Origin: Chitinophaga pinensis
GTDB lineage: Bacteria > Bacteroidota > Bacteroidia > Chitinophagales > Chitinophagaceae
Direction of reading: 5' to 3'
Length of the DNA: 64,000 nt
Assembly (NCBI GenBank): GCA_945862385.1
Contig: CAMAXV010000002.1
Location: forward strand, 221,887-285,886
Of this stretch, positions 60,561 to 64,000 are shown one piece after another (within the stretch, counting starts at the first letter, position 1; each line of letters opens with the position of its first letter). The position numbers were made by a program, and so were the translations under genes. The notes beneath the pieces were generated by a model. The model worked only from the letters and a program-made list of their open reading frames with translations, ran no database searches and was not told where the DNA came from.

Positions 60561-63293
60561 ATGGCAATGAATAGCATTCGAATTGGCGTTTATTTTCTTC
60601 TTGCATCCATCCTGAATTTTAGCTGTAAACCCAATTCCCAGGATTCTAATATGGCCAAATCCGGCTCCTTTATTCTCCAGGAATCAGATTTACCAGACTA
60701 CGAAAAAGACATTGATCACCAGGGATTGTTGACTGCATTAGGAGACCGAAACGATGAATCCCTCCGCACAGGCGAGCATATCTACAACAATGTCTGCTTC
60801 AATTGCCATGGAAATCCGGAGCAACCAGGATCTATTCCCACTGCCTTTAAATTTTGGGAAGATACTTTCGGTATTGGGAAAGATCCCTATTCAATCTATC
60901 AAATCCTTACCAGAGGCTATCGCTCGATGCCTCCGCAAGTTCATCTCACCCCTGTGGAAAAATATGACATCATCCATTATCTGAGAGAAACTTTCATGAA
61001 GGAAAAAAATCCCGGGCAGTTTTTTGAAATCGATTCGTCCTATCTGGCAAGTCTGCCTTCCGGAAGCAGCAGAGGTCCTGCCCCAAAAGCATTCAAGCCC
61101 TGGGCCGAAATGGATTATGGTAACTTTCTGATCAACACCTATGAGGTTGTTGGCAAGGATGCCCCTGAACGCGAGCGATCAAAAGGTCCGGCGCCCCTAC
61201 CTGACGAAAATCTAATTGATGCCAACTTTGCTTACAAAGGAATTGCTGTTCGATTGGATCAGGGTGCTGGTGGAGTGGCGGCAGGAAAGGCCTGGATGAT
61301 GTTTGACCATGACCTGATGCGTGTTGCAGGAGCTTGGACAGGTGAGGGTTTTATAGACTGGGAAGCGATTCTTTTTAATGGAAAACACAATATTTCGCCC
61401 AGAACGGTAGGTGATCTACATTTTGAAAATCCTGTCGGGCCCGGTTGGGCAAATCCAGCCAATGGAAGATTCGATGATCCCCGATTCCAGGCGCGTGACA
61501 AGCGGAGGTTTGGTCCGCTTTCCCGAAGCTGGGCTCAGTATAAAGGACTCTACCAATTTAAGGATCAGGTAATCCTCTCCTACATGGTAGGAAACGCCAA
61601 AGTGCTGGAATCTTTTGGACTGGAAACCTACGAGAAACAAGCTGTTTTTACCAGAACCCTTAACCTTACCCCATCAGATAAAGCACTGAAAATGCGGATT
61701 GCTCCGGTTGGAAGCGCGGTAGCGCTGATTGGAAAAGGTGCAGTCTTGAAAAAGGAAAACGGCTTTATGGTTATGGAAACAATGCCTTCGGTTCCTGTAC
61801 AAGTCAAAGTGCTGATTGGAAACTCCGGCATGAGGAATCTTCAAGATTATGCCAAAAGTTCAAATCCGCCTGCACACCTGGCAGACATGACCCAAGGAGG
61901 ACCCATACGGTTTCCTAAAAAATTGACATCCCCAATCACAATGGGTACTCAGGAAGGACCTTTTCAGGTAGATATGATGAACCCACCTTTTGACAGTCCC
62001 TGGAAAAATCAATTTAGACTCAGCGGATTGGATTTTTTCAAAGACCCTGACAAGGGGGTAATCTGCTCCACAGACGGGGATGTTTGGCTGGTTGAAGGAT
62101 TCACCCAAAAAACCGGAAAACTTACCTGGCAGCGAATTGCTTCGGGACTTTTTCAGCCTTTAGGCATCAAAGTGGTGAATGAAGAAATTTTCGTCACCTG
62201 TCGGGATCAGCTGGTTAAATTACATGATTTGAATGGGGATAGGGAGACAGATTTCTATGAAGCCTTCAATACAGATCATCAGGTGACCGATCATTTTCAT
62301 GAATTCGCGATGGGTCTGCAGGTAGATAAAGAAGGAAATTTCTACTATGCCAAAAGTGGAAGGCATGCCAGGGAAGCCCTGGTACCCCAGCATGGTACTT
62401 TGATTAAAGTAAGCAAAGACGGACAGAAAACCGAGATTATTGGCTCTGGATTCAGAGCCGCAAACGGTGTTTGCATCAATCCGGATGGCACCTTTATCGT
62501 AACCGATCAGGAAGGCCACTGGAATCCCATGAACAGGATTAACTGGGTGAAAAAAGGCGGATTTTACGGCAATATGTTTGGGTTTAATCCTCCAAAAGAT
62601 AGTACCGAAGCAGGAATGGAACAGCCGCTGGTGTGGGTGGAGCGGGACAGGGATCAATCTCCTTCCGAGCTTCTGTGGGTGGAGAGCAAGAAATGGGGTG
62701 CGCTGAATGGAAAACTGTTGAATCTGTCTTATGGCTATGGGAAAGTCTTTGTGGTTCCTTTTGAAAATATCGGCAATCAGGTTCAGGGAGGAATTATTGA
62801 GTTGCCCATCCCCAGATTTTCCACTGGCGTGATGCGCGGCAGATTCAATCCAGGTGATGGACAATTGTACCTGTGCGGGTTATCGGCTTGGGGATCGACA
62901 CAGCCTCAGCTGGGTGGACTTTACCGGATCAGAAAAGTTGATCAACCGATGGTCATCCCGGTGGGGATCGAAGCCACAAAAACAGGTATGAAGCTGAACT
63001 TTACAGACAAACTTGATATGAAATCTGTACAGGACACTTCCCGCTACATAGTTAAGACTTGGGATCTGATTAGATCCAGAAAGTATGGTTCGAAACATCA
63101 CAACGAGCAAACCCTTCAAGTCACCAAAGCAGAACTGGATGCTTCAGGCAAAACAATCAGCCTGACTATTCCATCTATCCAGCCAACCTGGGTGATGGAA
63201 ATAACATACAAGGTCAAAGACAGCCGTGGCAACAACCGGGAAGGATTGATACAGAACACAATCCATCAGTTGGGAAAAAGTAAATCGCCGTAA
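60561..63293 (+). CDS. cytochrome c/DUF6797-like and beta-propeller dehydrogenase lipoprotein
   Basis: The ATG at 60561 (or 60567) gives a lipoprotein signal (MAMNSIRIGVYFLLASILNFSC); the open frame starts at 60525 but lacks this fit. About 910 residues. A cytochrome c domain comes first with heme motif CFNCH near residue 80 and a likely axial Met in RGYRSMPP. A beta-rich middle domain (about 185-430, KGIAVRLDQGAGGVAAG and ILFNGKHNISP) matches my memory of DUF6797. Then a beta-propeller like PQQ/sorbosone-type dehydrogenases (GIKVVNEEIFVTCRDQLVKL, FAMGLQVDKEGNFYYAKSGRH, NGVCINPDGTFIVTDQEG). It probably passes electrons from sugar oxidation to the heme at the outer membrane or periplasm. Confidence 0.8.
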   Translation: MAMNSIRIGVYFLLASILNFSCKPNSQDSNMAKSGSFILQESDLPDYEKDIDHQGLLTALGDRNDESLRTGEHIYNNVCFNCHGNPEQPGSIPTAFKFWEDTFGIGKDPYSIYQILTRGYRSMPPQVHLTPVEKYDIIHYLRETFMKEKNPGQFFEIDSSYLASLPSGSSRGPAPKAFKPWAEMDYGNFLINTYEVVGKDAPERERSKGPAPLPDENLIDANFAYKGIAVRLDQGAGGVAAGKAWMMFDHDLMRVAGAWTGEGFIDWEAILFNGKHNISPRTVGDLHFENPVGPGWANPANGRFDDPRFQARDKRRFGPLSRSWAQYKGLYQFKDQVILSYMVGNAKVLESFGLETYEKQAVFTRTLNLTPSDKALKMRIAPVGSAVALIGKGAVLKKENGFMVMETMPSVPVQVKVLIGNSGMRNLQDYAKSSNPPAHLADMTQGGPIRFPKKLTSPITMGTQEGPFQVDMMNPPFDSPWKNQFRLSGLDFFKDPDKGVICSTDGDVWLVEGFTQKTGKLTWQRIASGLFQPLGIKVVNEEIFVTCRDQLVKLHDLNGDRETDFYEAFNTDHQVTDHFHEFAMGLQVDKEGNFYYAKSGRHAREALVPQHGTLIKVSKDGQKTEIIGSGFRAANGVCINPDGTFIVTDQEGHWNPMNRINWVKKGGFYGNMFGFNPPKDSTEAGMEQPLVWVERDRDQSPSELLWVESKKWGALNGKLLNLSYGYGKVFVVPFENIGNQVQGGIIELPIPRFSTGVMRGRFNPGDGQLYLCGLSAWGSTQPQLGGLYRIRKVDQPMVIPVGIEATKTGMKLNFTDKLDMKSVQDTSRYIVKTWDLIRSRKYGSKHHNEQTLQVTKAELDASGKTISLTIPSIQPTWVMEITYKVKDSRGNNREGLIQNTIHQLGKSKSP

Positions 63294-63356
63294 TGTCAGA
63301 TCCCCAAACTGTGTAAAGTGCCTGCAATGAATGGTGAAATTATTATAGATTAAAGA

Positions 63357-63839
63357 TTAATTTATTTTTCTGTCGGCCTTTGTCAGTTTTTTGTTGATCT
63401 GATAAATCTGTTTTCTCATTTCACGCAAAGAACCAATCAGAATATAATATTCATATTCGTAAATAGCATTTTTATAAAGGATCTCGTCTTTTATCGGTGC
63501 TATATAGGAAGTTGATGCACTTTTAGCTTCTTTACCGGGTTCCCCCGCCATTCCTGCGAGAAATTCTGTGCATTGCGGATTGTAAACCAACATACCAAGA
63601 TCAGCATCATCAACAAATGCCATCCAGTTTTCTGATACTTCCTTGTATCTCCCCCAAAATCCACTGGCCAGATTCTTTACTTCCAACTTTTTGTAAGGAT
63701 CATTGGCAAAGGGTGCATTACCTTCATAGGTATACAGATTTTTCAAAGCAGAGATTGGGTAAACAGCAGGCAATTCCTGGTTTCGCATCAAACTGTCGCC
63801 ATAGATAGTATCTGTACGGTGACAAGTGAGCCGGTTTCT
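63357..63839 (-). pseudogene. 3' remnant of a gene cut by an IS3-family insertion
   Basis: A minus-strand frame encodes about 160 residues with no start signal of its own: upstream of MRNQELPAVYPI the frame stays open (CHRTDTIYGDSL) up to the insertion element edge near 63840 and then stops inside the element. The residues include EVSENWMAFVDDADLGMLVYNP and SYIAPIKDEILY, a pattern seen at the ends of some secreted carbohydrate-related proteins, but no family could be fixed. The N-terminal part must lie beyond the element, outside the window. Confidence 0.6.
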
Positions 63840-64000
63840 TGTAAGCTCCCCCTATTTTTGGACCAATTTGGATTAGAGTTTTAGGGGTTTTTAGTAATTC
63901 TAGGGAAACGGATTAAATAAATTCTGCCGGCGGTACAAAACCGAGTGCTGCATGTGGTCTTTCATGGTTATAATCCATTCGCCACTGTTCAGCAAGCATT
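63840..64000 (-). mobile_element. IS3-family insertion sequence, right end (runs off window)
   Basis: Contains the transposase C-terminus listed separately, preceded (on the plus strand) by a non-coding tail starting TGTAAGCTCCCCC at 63840. IS3-type elements begin with TG, so the boundary is put there. The other end and target duplication are outside the window. Confidence 0.75.
63913..64000 (-). CDS. IS3-family transposase OrfB, C-terminal fragment
   Basis: The last 29 codons read MLAEQWRMDYNHERPHAALG and end PPAEFI, followed by TAA. The motif D-Y-N-x-x-R-P-H-x-A-L-G is diagnostic of the end of the IS3-family integrase core (rve_3). The rest of the gene is beyond the right edge. Confidence 0.9.
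   Translation of the reverse strand, partial: MLAEQWRMDYNHERPHAALGFVPPAEFI

Noticed and set aside
1..64000. tRNA, rRNA or tmRNA genes
   Set aside because: No cloverleaf-like or rRNA-like sequence was noticed in the intergenic regions, which are short; a covariance-model search would be decisive.

Overview
The window reads as the chromosome of a Bacteroidota bacterium, most likely a Chitinophagaceae-type member. The evidence is two secreted proteins with type IX secretion (T9SS) C-terminal sorting domains, many SusD-free but carbohydrate-oriented periplasmic enzymes, lipoprotein signals, -7 promoter elements of the TAnnTTTG type, and domain families typical of this phylum (DUF4197, DUF3667, DUF1080, heparan-glucosaminide acetyltransferase-like NagX, FucP-type sugar transporter). 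No rRNA, tRNA or CRISPR was seen. Genus placement is inference.

Layout. 1-8.6 kb: an alpha-E/ATP-grasp pair (cut by the left edge), a GH105 hydrolase, a bestrophin-like membrane protein, a T9SS-secreted protein, an amidohydrolase lipoprotein and a di-heme peroxidase lipoprotein. 8.6-19.6 kb: GH20 hexosaminidase, Tat-exported TIM-barrel isomerase, GntP permease with two Tat-exported Gfo/Idh/MocA oxidoreductases, and a large Asp-box (BNR) repeat protein. 19.8-23.8 kb: a three-gene hydrolase operon (M20 AbgB-like, M24, class C serine hydrolase). 23.9-26.6 kb: an orphan ABC ATPase, then an actin-like protein next to a bactofilin. 26.6-37.7 kb: more Gfo/Idh proteins and a long GlcNAc-utilisation operon (nagX-like, nagB, FucP-type transporter, nagA) continuing into a GH53 galactanase and an alpha/beta hydrolase. 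37.9-44 kb: assorted secreted enzymes. 44-56.3 kb: a dead RhuM gene, a 2532-residue T9SS protein made of repeated modules, a hybrid-less sensor histidine kinase and a convergent LuxR-type response regulator. 56.3-64 kb: DUF1080 hydrolase, serine hydrolase, DUF3667, a DUF2442/DUF4160 pair, a VOC protein, a cytochrome c/DUF6797-like lipoprotein, and a gene cut by an IS3-family element that runs off the right edge.

The most interesting points are: (1) the actin-like protein at 25079-26101, whose phosphate-1 motif (GIDLGNSST) sits at the C-terminus instead of the N-terminus, so it looks circularly permuted, and which is co-transcribed with a bactofilin; (2) two nearly identical 18-bp palindromes (TGTAGA-N6-TCTACA) found only upstream of the response regulator and in the divergent region between the sensor kinase and the giant T9SS gene, a candidate operator set linking the two-component system to the giant protein; (3) 66-bp inverted repeats differing by one base that bracket a 3.4-kb part of the nag operon; and (4) a set of Tat-exported Gfo/Idh proteins, two of which have lost the classical glycine-rich dinucleotide loop.

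Taken together most genes serve extracellular and periplasmic breakdown of glycans and peptides: pectin-type and galactan side chains (GH105, GH53), chitin and amino sugars (GH20, nag genes), oxidised or 3-keto sugars (Gfo/Idh, TIM-barrel isomerase, DUF1080, cytochrome c), and peptides (M20, M24, S10, S51, serine hydrolases).
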